A DNA stretch of 64,000 nucleotides from an uncultured Candidatus Melainabacteria bacterium (GTDB lineage: Bacteria; Cyanobacteriota; Vampirovibrionia; Gastranaerophilales; Gastranaerophilaceae): positions 76,841-140,840 of the forward strand of contig CAKVLI010000003.1 in assembly GCA_934757155.1 (NCBI GenBank), in the 5' to 3' direction. The position numbers were made by a program, and so were the translations under genes. Positions within the stretch are counted from its first letter, which is position 1. Each line of letters begins with the position of its first letter. Shown here piece after piece: positions 9,201-18,043 of the stretch. The notes under the pieces were generated by a model. The model saw only the letters and a list, made by a program, of their open reading frames with translations, searched no databases and was not told where the DNA came from.

Positions 9201-9341
9201 AAGACTCCTTCAAAGGTTTCAAACATGAAAAAGCAGGCAATAATTGAGCGTACGGGCTTGAAGGTTTCAAGAATTTCGTATAGAGAATGGCAATATTCTC
9301 CAAAAGCTTGTATTGATAGAATAATTAACAGTAATATGTAA
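6240..9341 (+). CDS. SF1 (UPF1/DNA2-like) helicase with C-terminal DUF559/Vsr-like nuclease domain
   Basis: A 1033-residue protein. The SF1 motifs are: Walker A VFGPPGTGKSQ (about 331-341), DEASQ (about 655), GDDKQLPH (about 679-687), HTFQGDERD (about 851-860) and NVAITRAR (about 887-894). The region between Walker A and DEASQ holds a long helical insertion. The last ~95 residues form a restriction-endonuclease-like domain: Asp971, then Glu981-Cys-Asp983-Gly in a VIECDG strand, as in DUF559/MTES_1575-type nucleases. Related helicase-nuclease fusions have been linked to antiviral defence. However, it ends 1 base before priA and shares its promoter, which would also fit a DNA-repair role. The exact substrate is unknown. 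Confidence 0.85.
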   Translation: MLQEATRAINSAFNNSFIKKLSQYLHDCVREEVKSSTFRNLKADRDNKWIFLDGEDTLFTQGLEYLRLEGSDPKLTELMIQSETSQKDKYLIYGYLFLVGKAKSGKKNEFLTPLLYSPCRLERNGVNINCMLTDEFLSLNTGALTALMKKNDDEDETEQLLEGLLDVVPSIPITKEKMDIFLTTLKSIIPDIDISMNHEMDVKEDNIAKDFYNEKINADNVDELIEEEESAKKSLPTYEKIHLTNQCAIILTKRPSVTAGVLHELTQIAEKPSGVYRETVLNLINEEYTQSKPVDTQQKTLADFFPVTPLSLSDAQLNVIKNVENTKLVSVFGPPGTGKSQTIVNLVAHLIANGKTVLVASRMDKAVDVVAERLNDLGAPFLALRAGRQNYQRELSMQLQDLLANKVDLDGGVESTILCDTDDMEKLLKSVKEMEQKAETIIKLEGEWTALDSEIKLEEPNHANPQFIKSNLKEDEINTIESTIETLSSNLEKSGFWAGIKNHSAVGNLKKILKLNNFDVNNENLAILRNELEYAKLICKARMIETKIQSTGNIHVISEQLRTMRKKQKKLAIDILKAKRREALKGLMQDSVKRQRLFVHSKSLVERKKNLQNRLLETEDFKPLLEAFPCWCVTTYAVSGSLPLKPGLFDVVIIDEASQCDIASCFPILYRAKKAVVVGDDKQLPHLSFLEKAKEQSFLSQYGINDRYQLMWRFRTNSMFDLANYYSMHPVLLDEHFRSLPPIINYSNKEFYGGRIKVMKRNNNSLKVLEAVVVPDGKVDFDATRNLPEIEALVKRLHEIVIEDERKNPDKPVSIGIISPFRAQVEQLKISVSKVLSEHMMEKHQIEIGTAHTFQGDERDIMLISWAYANNSFPQSLVFLQKPNLFNVAITRARYKTINFISKNPRELPEGILRSYFGFIEEYENRYSLINSDEFDENIYKNKFEKQVADEFRALGHKVVCGDEIAGLSVDLLVDDKFVIECDGVEDKTPSKVSNMKKQAIIERTGLKVSRISYREWQYSPKACIDRIINSNM

Positions 9342-9342
9342 A

Positions 9343-11547
9343 ATGAAGTATGCGTTAGTTTTAGTTAATATAAAAGGGCTGGGCGTAAAGACTTTCAGTT
9401 ATATCATTCCGCCAGAGATGTCAGAAAAAATTCAAATCGGGCAGGCTGTGCTTGTACCGTTTGGGAGACAAGGTTTGATTAACGCTTTTGTGGTTGGATT
9501 TTCTGATTATCTTCCGGAAGAAATTCGGGCGAAAAAGATTAACCGAATATTGGACGAAACACCTTTATTTTCTATCAAGTATTTAAAACTTTTGGAGTGG
9601 GTTGCGAATTATTATTGTACGGATTTTGTGACGGTTCTGAACGCAGCAATTCCGATGAAATTGATAGAGAAAAACTCCAAAACAGAGCAGTCTGTGGAAC
9701 TTATTAACGAGGATTTTTCTACACTGACAAAAAGACAGCGTGAAATTTTGGAGTTGTTGAAAGAAAGCGGAAAATGTCCGTTGATAGAGTTTGAGGAACG
9801 CGCTAAGACTACAAGAGCTACGATGAAAAAACTCGAAGCTTTAGGATTTGTAAAATTTAATCTTGAATACGTATACAGAAATCCGCTTACAATATTTAAA
9901 GACGTACCGGTTGAGCCGTTGTATGAACTGTCAAAAGCGCAAGAAGAGGTTTATCAAGGGATAAAATCAAAATTGCGTTCTCAAAAACCGATTTTACTTC
10001 ACGGTGTCACAGCTTCCGGAAAAACAGAAGTTTATTTTAAATTAATTAAGGATGTTATTGATTCGGGGAAGAATGTTCTTTTTCTTGCGCCGGAAATTGC
10101 TTTGGCATCCCAGCTTACAAAACGTTTGGCAAGAAAATTCGGAATAAAGGATGTTGCAATCTGGCATAGCAGTATTTCTGACGGTGAAAAATATGATGTT
10201 TGGCAAAGACTTTATAACAATGAGATAAAGATTCTTGCGGGCGCGCGCTCTGCGGTATTTGCGCCTTTGCAGAATATCGGATTGATTATTATTGACGAAG
10301 AGCACGAAGGGGCTTATAAACAAACAAACCCTGCTCCAAGATATGATGCACGCGTTGTCGCAAGACGACTTGCACAATTTCATCAAGCGCCTTTGCTGTT
10401 GGGGTCTGCAACACCGGATGTTTCAACTTATTATTATGCGCTCAATAACAATAATCTGTTCCAGATGCTCAAACGCTATAACAATGCGCCGCTTGCGAAG
10501 CCGGAAGTCATTAATATGCAAGAATACGGGAAAGCATCTTATAGGGGAATTATTTCAAAACCTTTGCAAACCGAGATTAAAGAGGCTGTTGAGGCTGGAA
10601 AACAAGTTATATTATTGATGAATAGACGAGGTTTTTCAACATACACCCAATGCAAATGCTGCGGAACAGTAATCGAGTGTCCTGATTGTTCAATCCCAAT
10701 GGTTTGGCACTCTGACGGTAAAAAATTAAAATGCCATTATTGCAGCAAAGAAATGAGTATGCCTGATTTTTGTCCGCAATGCGGAAGTGACGCTTTGTCG
10801 AATTCAGGAAGCGGAACTCAGAAAATTGAGATTTTGGTAAAAGAACTCTTTCCGGAATGTCGCGTAGAGAGAATAGATAGTGATATTTTGACAAAGAAGA
10901 ACGCACACATTGAATTGTTGTCAAAATTCCAAAAAGGAGAAATCGATATTCTTGTCGGTACACAGATGATTGCAAAAGGTTTGGATAATCCGAATGTTAC
11001 TCTTGTGGGGGTAATCAGTGCGGATACAGGTTTTTCTGTTCCGGATTTTAGAGCGTCAGAGCGAGGTTTTCAACTTCTTACTCAGGTCGCAGGACGTGCA
11101 GGGCGTGGAGAATACAAGGGTAAAGTTTTATTTCAAACCTATAATCCGGACTATTACGCTTTTCAGACTGCAAAATCTCAGGATTTTGAAAAGTTCTTTG
11201 AAACAGAAATTAAATCAAGACAAGAGTTTGATTATCCGCCATTTAGCCAAATTATAAGGATTATACTCTCTTCAATGAACAATTTCAGAGCGGAAAAATC
11301 CGCTATGGAAATAGCCCTAAGGTTGAATACTATGACTGAGAAATTCGGGTTTGGGGAATATTTGGAAACCCTTGGACCAACGCCTTGTATAATATCTAAG
11401 ATTAACGGATTTTATCGTTTTCAGATTCTTATTAAAAATAAATTATCTCAAAAAGGTCACGATTTTATTTCAAAATTTCTTAATAAAATTACATTACCAA
11501 AAGATATTAAAATGGCGATTGATGTTGATCCGCTTGATATTTTATAA
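9343..11547 (+). CDS. priA: Primosomal replication restart helicase PriA (N')
   Basis: A 734-residue PriA. After the N-terminal 3'-DNA-binding and winged-helix regions, the SF2 helicase core shows Walker A (LLHGVTASGKTEV) and DEEH. Two zinc sites are formed by the eight-Cys insertion (CKCCGTVIECPDC ... CHYC ... CPQCGS). Motifs GTQMIAKG and TQVAGRAGRG follow. It reloads the replisome at stalled forks. The start is 1 base after the helicase-nuclease stop, so the two genes are coupled. A bidirectional terminator follows at 11558. Confidence 0.96.
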   Translation: MKYALVLVNIKGLGVKTFSYIIPPEMSEKIQIGQAVLVPFGRQGLINAFVVGFSDYLPEEIRAKKINRILDETPLFSIKYLKLLEWVANYYCTDFVTVLNAAIPMKLIEKNSKTEQSVELINEDFSTLTKRQREILELLKESGKCPLIEFEERAKTTRATMKKLEALGFVKFNLEYVYRNPLTIFKDVPVEPLYELSKAQEEVYQGIKSKLRSQKPILLHGVTASGKTEVYFKLIKDVIDSGKNVLFLAPEIALASQLTKRLARKFGIKDVAIWHSSISDGEKYDVWQRLYNNEIKILAGARSAVFAPLQNIGLIIIDEEHEGAYKQTNPAPRYDARVVARRLAQFHQAPLLLGSATPDVSTYYYALNNNNLFQMLKRYNNAPLAKPEVINMQEYGKASYRGIISKPLQTEIKEAVEAGKQVILLMNRRGFSTYTQCKCCGTVIECPDCSIPMVWHSDGKKLKCHYCSKEMSMPDFCPQCGSDALSNSGSGTQKIEILVKELFPECRVERIDSDILTKKNAHIELLSKFQKGEIDILVGTQMIAKGLDNPNVTLVGVISADTGFSVPDFRASERGFQLLTQVAGRAGRGEYKGKVLFQTYNPDYYAFQTAKSQDFEKFFETEIKSRQEFDYPPFSQIIRIILSSMNNFRAEKSAMEIALRLNTMTEKFGFGEYLETLGPTPCIISKINGFYRFQILIKNKLSQKGHDFISKFLNKITLPKDIKMAIDVDPLDIL

Positions 11548-11557
11548 TCTGTATATA

Positions 11558-11590
11558 AGAAAGCCGGTGATTATTCACCGGCTTTCTTTT
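11558..11590. terminator. Bidirectional Rho-independent terminator between priA and pckA
   Basis: A perfect 13-bp stem (11558-11570 with 11575-11587) around a 4-base loop (ttat), with A-rich and T-rich flanks on both sides. It serves the convergent priA and pckA genes. Confidence 0.85.
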
Positions 11591-11610
11591 GAATTGTCTT
11601 AATCCTTAAA

Positions 11611-13209
11611 CTAAACGTTAGCTGTAGCTCTAGGACCTGCGTTAACAATTTCTGAAGGCATGTTCGGATATTTAGCAGCGAAGTTGTCTGCAAACATCTG
11701 AGCAAGCTTGTTAGCAGCTGCATCGTATGCATTCTTATCAGCCCACATTCCTCTTGCATCAAGCATTTCATCAGGAACGTTAGGACAGCTTGTAGGATAA
11801 TCTACGTTGAATACATCGTGGTGTTTGAATTCGATTGAATCAAATGAACCGTTCAATGCTGCTGTAACCATAGCTCTTGTGTAAGCTAATTTCATTCTCT
11901 TAGCACCTGAAGCTGCGCTTCCGCCTGCCCAACCTGTGTTAACCAAGTAAACCTTAGTACCATATTGGTCGAGTTTTTCACCCAACATCTTAGCGTAAAC
12001 TGAAGCATCCATTGGCATGAACGGTTCGCCGAACAATGTTGAGAATGTAGGTTGAGGTTCTGTAACGCCTCTTTCAGTACCGGCTAATTTAGAAGTGAAA
12101 CCTGTTACGAAGTGGTACATAGCAGCGTTTTTGTCCAATCTGGAAATTGGAGGCAATACGCCGAATGCATCAGCTGTCAAGAATACAACAACTTTCGGAA
12201 TTCCGCCTTTTGAAGGAATTTGAGAGTTGTTGATATAGTTGATAGGGTAACCAACACGAGTATTTTCAGTCAAAGAACCATCTTCAAAATCAAATTCTCT
12301 TGTTTCTGGATCCATGATAACGTTTTCAACCAATGAACCAAACTTGATAGCGTTGTAGATATCAGGTTCGTGTTCAGCTGAAAGGTGGATACATTTAGCA
12401 TAGCAGCCGCCTTCGAAGTTGAATACACCATCAGGTGACCAACCGTGTTCATCGTCACCAATTAACTTACGGTTAGGGTCTGCTGATAAAGTAGTTTTAC
12501 CAGTTCCTGAAAGACCGAAGAATACAGCTGTTTCACCTGTTGCAGGGTCCATGTTAGCTGAACAGTGCATAGGAAGAACATTCTTCTTAGTCATAATGTA
12601 GTTCATAGTAGCGAATACAGATTTTTTGATTTCGCCTGAGTATCTGGAACCGCAAATAATGATTTCGTGAGCTTCGTAGTCGATAGCGATGCAAGCTTCA
12701 GAGTTTACACCGTCAACTTCAGGATCGCATTTGAAACCCGGAGCACAAAGAATTGTGTAATCAGGTTCACCGTAGTTAGCCAATTCTTCAGCTGTAGGTC
12801 TGATTAATAATTGGTGAATGAACAAGTTTTGGCTTGCCATTTCGTTAACTACTCTGAATTTTTGAGTATAAGTTTTGTCTGCACCTGCATAACCATCGAA
12901 GATAAATACTTCTCTGTTTTGCAAGTAAGCAGCGATTTTACCCTTGATAGAGTTGAATTTTTCTCTGCTGATTGGGCGGTTAACTTTGCCCCATGCGATA
13001 TCGTTGTGAATAGATTCTGTATCAACGATAAATTTGTCCTTAGGTGAACGTCCTGTATATTTACCGGTAGTAACGACAAGAGCACCTGTGTTGCTCAAAG
13101 AACCTTCGCCTAATCTCAATGCAGCTTCTGTTAACTGAGCAGGTGTCAAGTTACGGTAAACTGCCTTAGGAGCGATGATTCCGAATTTTTCAATACCATA
13201 TGTTTCCAT
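11611..13209 (-). CDS. pckA: Phosphoenolpyruvate carboxykinase (ATP)
   Basis: A 532-residue ATP-type PEPCK, standard length. Visible signatures are the P-loop GLSGTGKTTLSADP, kinase-2 LIGDDEHGW, the substrate-site region around ITSK/FTSKLAGTE and the Arg-rich C-terminal region. It interconverts oxaloacetate + ATP with PEP + CO2 + ADP; in gut fermenters it often runs in the PEP-carboxylating direction towards fumarate/succinate. A strong GGAGG Shine-Dalgarno precedes the ATG. It forms a single-gene unit between the bidirectional terminator at 11558 and the pilT terminator. Confidence 0.97.
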   Translation of the reverse strand: METYGIEKFGIIAPKAVYRNLTPAQLTEAALRLGEGSLSNTGALVVTTGKYTGRSPKDKFIVDTESIHNDIAWGKVNRPISREKFNSIKGKIAAYLQNREVFIFDGYAGADKTYTQKFRVVNEMASQNLFIHQLLIRPTAEELANYGEPDYTILCAPGFKCDPEVDGVNSEACIAIDYEAHEIIICGSRYSGEIKKSVFATMNYIMTKKNVLPMHCSANMDPATGETAVFFGLSGTGKTTLSADPNRKLIGDDEHGWSPDGVFNFEGGCYAKCIHLSAEHEPDIYNAIKFGSLVENVIMDPETREFDFEDGSLTENTRVGYPINYINNSQIPSKGGIPKVVVFLTADAFGVLPPISRLDKNAAMYHFVTGFTSKLAGTERGVTEPQPTFSTLFGEPFMPMDASVYAKMLGEKLDQYGTKVYLVNTGWAGGSAASGAKRMKLAYTRAMVTAALNGSFDSIEFKHHDVFNVDYPTSCPNVPDEMLDARGMWADKNAYDAAANKLAQMFADNFAAKYPNMPSEIVNAGPRATANV

Positions 13210-13292
13210 ATTTAGCTTCCTCCTTTTTTAAAGCATAAAAAGTATTCATATTAAATGTATTACAAACACTTATAAAAAGCAACTCAAAGCCT

Positions 13293-13322
13293 AAAAAAAG
13301 ACGGCTTTAACCGTCTTTTTTT
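13293..13322 (-). terminator. Rho-independent terminator after pilT
   Basis: Stem aaaaagacgg / ccgtcttttt (13295-13304 and 13311-13320) with a 6-base loop. It directly follows the pilT stop on the minus strand and separates pilT from the pckA promoter region. Confidence 0.8.
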
Positions 13323-14393
13323 TTAGCTGTTTTGTAAACCTCTTTTGAATTCTTCCGGACGACTTGAACGAGCTAGCGCATCTTCCAGAGTAATTTTCTT
13401 CTTCAAGTATAAATCTCTCAAGGACATTTCCAATGTTTGCATGCCAAATCCTGAGTTCGTTTGCATTGTTGAATAAATCTGAGCGGCTTTAGCTTCACGA
13501 ATCAAGTTAGCAATAGCCGGAATAACCAACATAACTTCTTGAGCCATGACACGACCGTTCTTTGTACCGTCTGCTTGCAGGAGCGGTAACAAAGTTTGTG
13601 AAAATACCGCAACAAGAGAGTTAGAAAGCTGTACACGGACCTGTTGTTGTTGACCTTCCGGGAATACGTCGATAATACGGTCAATTGTTTGAGATGCTGA
13701 AGAGGTGTGCAAAGTACCGAATACCAAGTGACCTGTTTCAGCAGCTGTCAATGCCAAACGGATTGTATCTAAGTCTCTCATCTCACCAACGAGGATAATA
13801 TCAGGGTCTTCACGAAGTGCTGATTTTAGGGCGTTTGCAAAACTTCTTGTATCTTGACCGAGTTCTCTTTGGTGGATAATTGAACGTTTTGACGGGTGAA
13901 TAAACTCGATAGGGTCTTCAATTGTCAAAATGTGTTCGCTTCTTGTTTCGTTGATATAGTTAATCATTGCAGCCAAAGTGGTTGATTTACCTGAACCGGT
14001 AGGACCTGTTACAAGAACCAATCCTCTTGGCTTTTCTGAAATTTTTCTAACTGTATCTGATAAACCTAATTCTTTGAAAGAAGGTACTTTTGATGCGATA
14101 ACACGGAATGCTGCAGCGTAGTTTCCACGGTCTTTGTAGATGTTAACCCTGAAACGGCTCAAACCTTGAATACCGTATGAGAAGTCAAGTTCCCAGTCTT
14201 GTTCCAACTTACGTCTTTGTTCTTTGTTCAACATCGGGAACAAGAGTAATTCAACTTCTTCCGGTTTAAGAGCCGGAACATCCATTCTTTGAAGGTTGCC
14301 GTCAATACGAACTACAGGCGGTAATCCTGCTGAAATGTGCAAGTCTGAACCTCTTTGTTTAACTACAACTTCCAGATATTTCTCTATAAGCAT
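13323..14393 (-). CDS. pilT: Type IV pilus retraction ATPase PilT
   Basis: A 356-residue hexameric secretion/twitching ATPase. An N-terminal PAS-like domain (GSDLHISAGLPP) is followed by Walker A (TGPTGSGKSTT), an Asp box (LTIEDPIEF), Walker B (LVGEMRDLDTI) and a His box (AAETGHLVFGTLHT). The C-terminal AIANLIREAKAAQI segment is the PilT signature required for retraction. It powers pilus disassembly, giving twitching motility or DNA uptake. No other pilus gene is in the window; it is transcribed alone, with its own terminator. Confidence 0.96.
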   Translation of the reverse strand: MLIEKYLEVVVKQRGSDLHISAGLPPVVRIDGNLQRMDVPALKPEEVELLLFPMLNKEQRRKLEQDWELDFSYGIQGLSRFRVNIYKDRGNYAAAFRVIASKVPSFKELGLSDTVRKISEKPRGLVLVTGPTGSGKSTTLAAMINYINETRSEHILTIEDPIEFIHPSKRSIIHQRELGQDTRSFANALKSALREDPDIILVGEMRDLDTIRLALTAAETGHLVFGTLHTSSASQTIDRIIDVFPEGQQQQVRVQLSNSLVAVFSQTLLPLLQADGTKNGRVMAQEVMLVIPAIANLIREAKAAQIYSTMQTNSGFGMQTLEMSLRDLYLKKKITLEDALARSSRPEEFKRGLQNS

Positions 14394-14463
14394 TAAAAAG
14401 CCCTCTTAAATTAGCATATTTCCACACAAAAAGCTTATCATAAATCTGTCACTTTGTAAAGAT

Positions 14464-15828
14464 TTATGAACATAAATATTTATTGATTGCTGCAGCAGCT
14501 TTTTTGCCCGCACCCATTGCGTTTATCGCATTTGATTCACCCACGGGAGCAACATCACCGCCGGCAAAAATTCCTTTTATAGATGTTTCTCGCGTTTCTT
14601 CGTTTACGACAAAATAGCCCTTTCTATCCATTTCGAAATCTAAACCTTCTAGGTGTGCAGATTTTTGAATGATTGGATTTGGACCTGTTCCTAATGCGAC
14701 AATAATAGTATCTAACCCAATCTCCATATGTCTTCCTGTTCCGATAGGACGTCTTCTGCCGGAAGCGTCAGGTTCGCCAAGCTCCATATATTCAAACTTC
14801 ATACCTTTTACATAGCCGTTTTCGCCCAAAATTTCGCAAGGTGCTAAAAGAAATTTGAACTCAACTCCTTCTTCCTTTGCGTGACGGATTTCTTCCAATC
14901 TTGCAGGAAGTTCGGCTTCCGTTCTTCTGTATACGATATAAACTTTTTCAAAACCCACTCTTACTGCTGTTCTCGCCGCGTCCATAGCAACATTTCCACC
15001 CCCGATTACAGCAACTGATTTTCCGATTTTTAGCGGAGTTGCTGATTCAGGAGAGTTTGCGTGCATCAAGTTAACTCTGGTTAAAAATTCGTTTGCAGAG
15101 AATACGCCATTCAAGTTTTCGCCTTCAATATGCATCATCTTAGGCAGACCTGCGCCTGAGCAGATAAATATTGCATCAAATCCGTCTTCTTTGAGTTGTT
15201 TAAGGGTTATGGATTTTCCTGCAATAACATTTTTTTCAAACTTAACACCCATTTTTTTGAGGTTTTCAAGTTCTCTATCTAAAACTTTTCTTGGCAGTCT
15301 GAAAGGTGGTATTCCGTATCTTAAAACTCCGCCAAATTCGTGAAGAGCTTCAAATACGGTAACATCATGTCCTGCTTTTCTCAAATCTGACGCAGCTGTG
15401 ATTCCGGCACAGCCTGAGCCGATTATTGCAACTTTTTTGCCTGTCGGAACGATTGTAGCTTCATCTGGAGTTGTGTTGTCTCCGACATATCTTTCCAAAG
15501 CTCCGATTGCAACAGCCTCGTCTTTTATTCCTAGTATGCAATTTCCTTCACACTGTCTTTCTTGAGGGCAAACTCTTCCGCAAACAGACGGAAGCATGCT
15601 TGTTTCTCGGATAACTTCTCCCGCTTTTTTGAGGTCATCCTCTTTTAGCGCCTTTATAAAATCAGGAATTTGAATATTAACCGGACACCCTTTTACGCAT
15701 CTCGGATTTTTGCATGACAAGCATCTTGATGCCTCTTCTTTAACCTGCTCCGGAGTAAAATTTTCTTCAACCGGTTCAAAATTGTGTCTGCGGATTAATT
15801 TGTCCTGTTCTTTTGCTTTTTGGCGCAT
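14464..15828 (-). CDS. gltD: NADPH-dependent glutamate synthase-type oxidoreductase (GltD/GltA-like)
   Basis: The chosen start (15828) gives MRQKAKEQDKL and has a GGAGAG Shine-Dalgarno; the longer open frame to 16008 would run into the divergent wecB gene. The 454-residue protein has N-terminal Fe-S Cys clusters (CLSCKNPRCVKGCP and CPQERQCEGNC). Two nucleotide-binding Rossmann motifs follow: FAD site IIGSGCAGITAASDL and NADPH site VIGGGNVAMDAA. No large glutamate-synthase subunit is adjacent. The small subunit of a homotetrameric GltA-type enzyme, or a related NfnB/sulfide-dehydrogenase-like subunit, are both possible. Confidence 0.88.
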   Translation of the reverse strand: MRQKAKEQDKLIRRHNFEPVEENFTPEQVKEEASRCLSCKNPRCVKGCPVNIQIPDFIKALKEDDLKKAGEVIRETSMLPSVCGRVCPQERQCEGNCILGIKDEAVAIGALERYVGDNTTPDEATIVPTGKKVAIIGSGCAGITAASDLRKAGHDVTVFEALHEFGGVLRYGIPPFRLPRKVLDRELENLKKMGVKFEKNVIAGKSITLKQLKEDGFDAIFICSGAGLPKMMHIEGENLNGVFSANEFLTRVNLMHANSPESATPLKIGKSVAVIGGGNVAMDAARTAVRVGFEKVYIVYRRTEAELPARLEEIRHAKEEGVEFKFLLAPCEILGENGYVKGMKFEYMELGEPDASGRRRPIGTGRHMEIGLDTIIVALGTGPNPIIQKSAHLEGLDFEMDRKGYFVVNEETRETSIKGIFAGGDVAPVGESNAINAMGAGKKAAAAINKYLCS

Positions 15829-15875
15829 AATAAGCTCTCCTTTTACAACAAGTATATCAAAAAATGCTTTTATTG

Positions 15876-15881
15876 TATAAT
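15876..15881 (+). promoter_or_regulatory. -10 box placed for a leaderless wecB mRNA
   Basis: TATAAT ends 7 bases before the wecB ATG at 15889, which puts the expected transcription start on or next to the initiation codon. No Shine-Dalgarno is visible. No good -35 is seen. Confidence 0.55.
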
Positions 15882-15888
15882 ACTCCAT

Positions 15889-16998
15889 ATGAAGAATATT
15901 ATTTTTATCTTTGGAACACGTCCAGAAATTATTAAGCTTGCACCGGTGATACTTACACTCAAAAAGTATCCTGATATGTACAACGTTATTATATGTAATA
16001 CTGAACAACAGAAAGAGCTATCGAACCAAACTCTTGCATACTTTGGTTTAAAGGCGGATATTAACCTTGATTGTATGAGAGTAAATCAATCTTTGTCTTC
16101 CGTTCAGGCAAGAATTTTGACCTCGTTAGATGAGGTTTTTCAGAATAACAAAATTGATGCAACAATTGTTCAAGGGGACACAATGACAGTTTTGTGCGGT
16201 GCTTTAACCAGCTTTTATCACAAAATCCCTGTCTATCACGTTGAAGCCGGACTTCGCTCGTACGATATTTATGAGCCGTTCCCTGAAGAAGTGATGCGTC
16301 AGATGACCTCAAGGGTTGCTGCAATTCATTTTGCACCGACTGAGGTGAATAAAAAAGCCCTGCTTCGTGAAGATATTGATGAAAAGAAAATCTTTGTTGT
16401 AGGAAATACAGTTATTGACGCGCTTTTCTGTCTTTCAGATAAAGTTATAGAAGATTCTAAAAAATTCTTTGAAGAGAAGAATATTAAAATTGATGACAAA
16501 CTGGTTCTCATTACGGCTCATCGTCGTGAAAACCACGGGGAAAGAATAGACAGAATAATTGATGCAATTGAACATTTGGCAAAAAAATACACAGATCACA
16601 CTTTTGTGCTTCCTGTGCATCCGAACCCGAATGTCAGAGATAAAATTTATGGTCGTTTAGAAGGGTTTGAAAATATTCATCTTTTAGCACCGTTGGATTA
16701 CCCGTACTTGGTTTATTTGATGAAACACGCGAAGCTCATTCTTACAGATTCAGGTGGAATACAGGAAGAGGCTCCTTCATTTGCCTGCCCAGTTCTTGTT
16801 ATGAGATATGAAACCGAACGCAAAGAAGGGGTTGATGCTGGTGTTTCAAAATTAGTCGGTGCTGATTACGATAAAATCATTTATGAGAGTGAAAAGATTT
16901 TGTCTTCATCATTTGAAGCAACACGCTTAAAAGCTCAAAACCCTTATGGTGACGGAACTGCGTCAGTTAAAATTGAAAAGATTATCAGAGAAGCATAG
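15889..16998 (+). CDS. wecB: UDP-N-acetylglucosamine 2-epimerase (non-hydrolysing)
   Basis: A 369-residue enzyme when started at the ATG at 15889 (MKNIIFIFGTRPEI, the normal family N-terminus); an upstream in-frame ATG at 15820 would overlap gltD and is rejected. Family signatures are GTRPEIIKLAPV near the N-terminus, the EAGLRS/EPFPEEVMR segment and TDSGGIQEEAP near the C-terminus. It converts UDP-GlcNAc to UDP-ManNAc, a precursor of surface polysaccharide or ManNAcA units. A -10 box lies so close that the mRNA may be leaderless. Confidence 0.95.
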   Translation: MKNIIFIFGTRPEIIKLAPVILTLKKYPDMYNVIICNTEQQKELSNQTLAYFGLKADINLDCMRVNQSLSSVQARILTSLDEVFQNNKIDATIVQGDTMTVLCGALTSFYHKIPVYHVEAGLRSYDIYEPFPEEVMRQMTSRVAAIHFAPTEVNKKALLREDIDEKKIFVVGNTVIDALFCLSDKVIEDSKKFFEEKNIKIDDKLVLITAHRRENHGERIDRIIDAIEHLAKKYTDHTFVLPVHPNPNVRDKIYGRLEGFENIHLLAPLDYPYLVYLMKHAKLILTDSGGIQEEAPSFACPVLVMRYETERKEGVDAGVSKLVGADYDKIIYESEKILSSSFEATRLKAQNPYGDGTASVKIEKIIREA

Positions 16999-17068
16999 TC
17001 TAAAAAGGCTTGCGGGGCTTTACGTCATCTGTTATCATGAATATGGAACAAGAATGTGAAGGCGAGCG

Positions 17069-18043
17069 ATGCCGGCTAAGAAACAAAAAAGAATTACCCC
17101 AGAAAACTATTTAAAGTATTATTATGACATTCCTTGTGAAGGCAAGACTTCAGCAGGAAAACCTTTGAGGAAGTTGAAGGATATTACTTGTCCTTATCGC
17201 GGAATAAAAATTATTTCCACAGATACAATAAAAGGTTTTGAAAAAAATCTGGCAAGGTGTAAGACAGCAAAAGACGCGGTAGAATTGCTCTCAACCTATA
17301 AATCATATATGTTGCCTGTAGAAAAGTCGATTTATGCTATATTCAAAGATTTTGCGCGAATTAATCCTGATGATAATTTGCAAAATTGCTTGCAGATGAT
17401 AAAAACAAACAGCCTTACGAAATTGAAGCTGGAGGAGATGGAAGTCTTGGATGATGTAGACGGGCTCACAAGAAGACTCTCCCCGCAAACGGCTTTGAAA
17501 ATCAGAGCAAAAACGACTCGTTGCAGGCAAATCATTCTTTCAAATTCGCACGATACATTCAAACGTAAAATATTCCTGAGTTCTTTAGAAGAAATTATTC
17601 CCCATGAGAACGAAAGAGAGATATTTAATGATATAAAAAATAAGGCGCTCTTCCTTCCGACTTCCGAAAGCAGTCGAAATGCGTTTATAGTCAAGTATTC
17701 TAAACGCTCGCAAACAGAAATCGTCAGACGTATTTTTATTGCCTCAACAGGTTCAATCGAACACGTAACACCAGCTTCAAACGGAGGTTTGAACACAATC
17801 GGGAATTTCCTTCTCACAACTGCGAGCGGAAATCGTTATCGCGAGAATATGAAGCTTACGGAATATATTAAAAGACACCCTAAAATTCCTCAGTATATGC
17901 AGATGTACATTGATGATATAATTCGTGAGATTAATGCCGGAAATCTTCCGGGAAATGAAGACTATCCCTACAAGATTAAGAAAAAACTTTACGAAGAATC
18001 CGAAGGTAGGATTATGATAAGTTTATCTGCCTACAAGGGGTAA
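17069..18043 (+). CDS. HNH-endonuclease-like protein
   Basis: A 324-residue, Lys/Arg-rich protein. The only recognisable piece is near residues 229-255: an HNH/beta-beta-alpha-metal-like pattern (SIEHVTPASNGGLNTIGNFL), with Glu-His, a Gly-Gly turn and Asn residues spaced as in HNH nucleases. No zinc-cysteine knuckles are obvious around it. It could be a nuclease of mobile or defence origin, or a domesticated DNA-binding protein. It is single and followed by a repeat-rich gap; the stop codon lies inside the first GGGGTAAATGTAT repeat. Confidence 0.6.
   Translation: MPAKKQKRITPENYLKYYYDIPCEGKTSAGKPLRKLKDITCPYRGIKIISTDTIKGFEKNLARCKTAKDAVELLSTYKSYMLPVEKSIYAIFKDFARINPDDNLQNCLQMIKTNSLTKLKLEEMEVLDDVDGLTRRLSPQTALKIRAKTTRCRQIILSNSHDTFKRKIFLSSLEEIIPHENEREIFNDIKNKALFLPTSESSRNAFIVKYSKRSQTEIVRRIFIASTGSIEHVTPASNGGLNTIGNFLLTTASGNRYRENMKLTEYIKRHPKIPQYMQMYIDDIIREINAGNLPGNEDYPYKIKKKLYEESEGRIMISLSAYKG

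Noticed and set aside
15820..15888. N-terminal extension of wecB
   Set aside because: It would overlap the gltD start, contains the wecB -10 box, and the family N-terminus begins at the later ATG.
15829..16008. 61-residue N-terminal extension of gltD
   Set aside because: It overlaps the divergent wecB coding region; the internal ATG at 15828 has a GGAGAG site.
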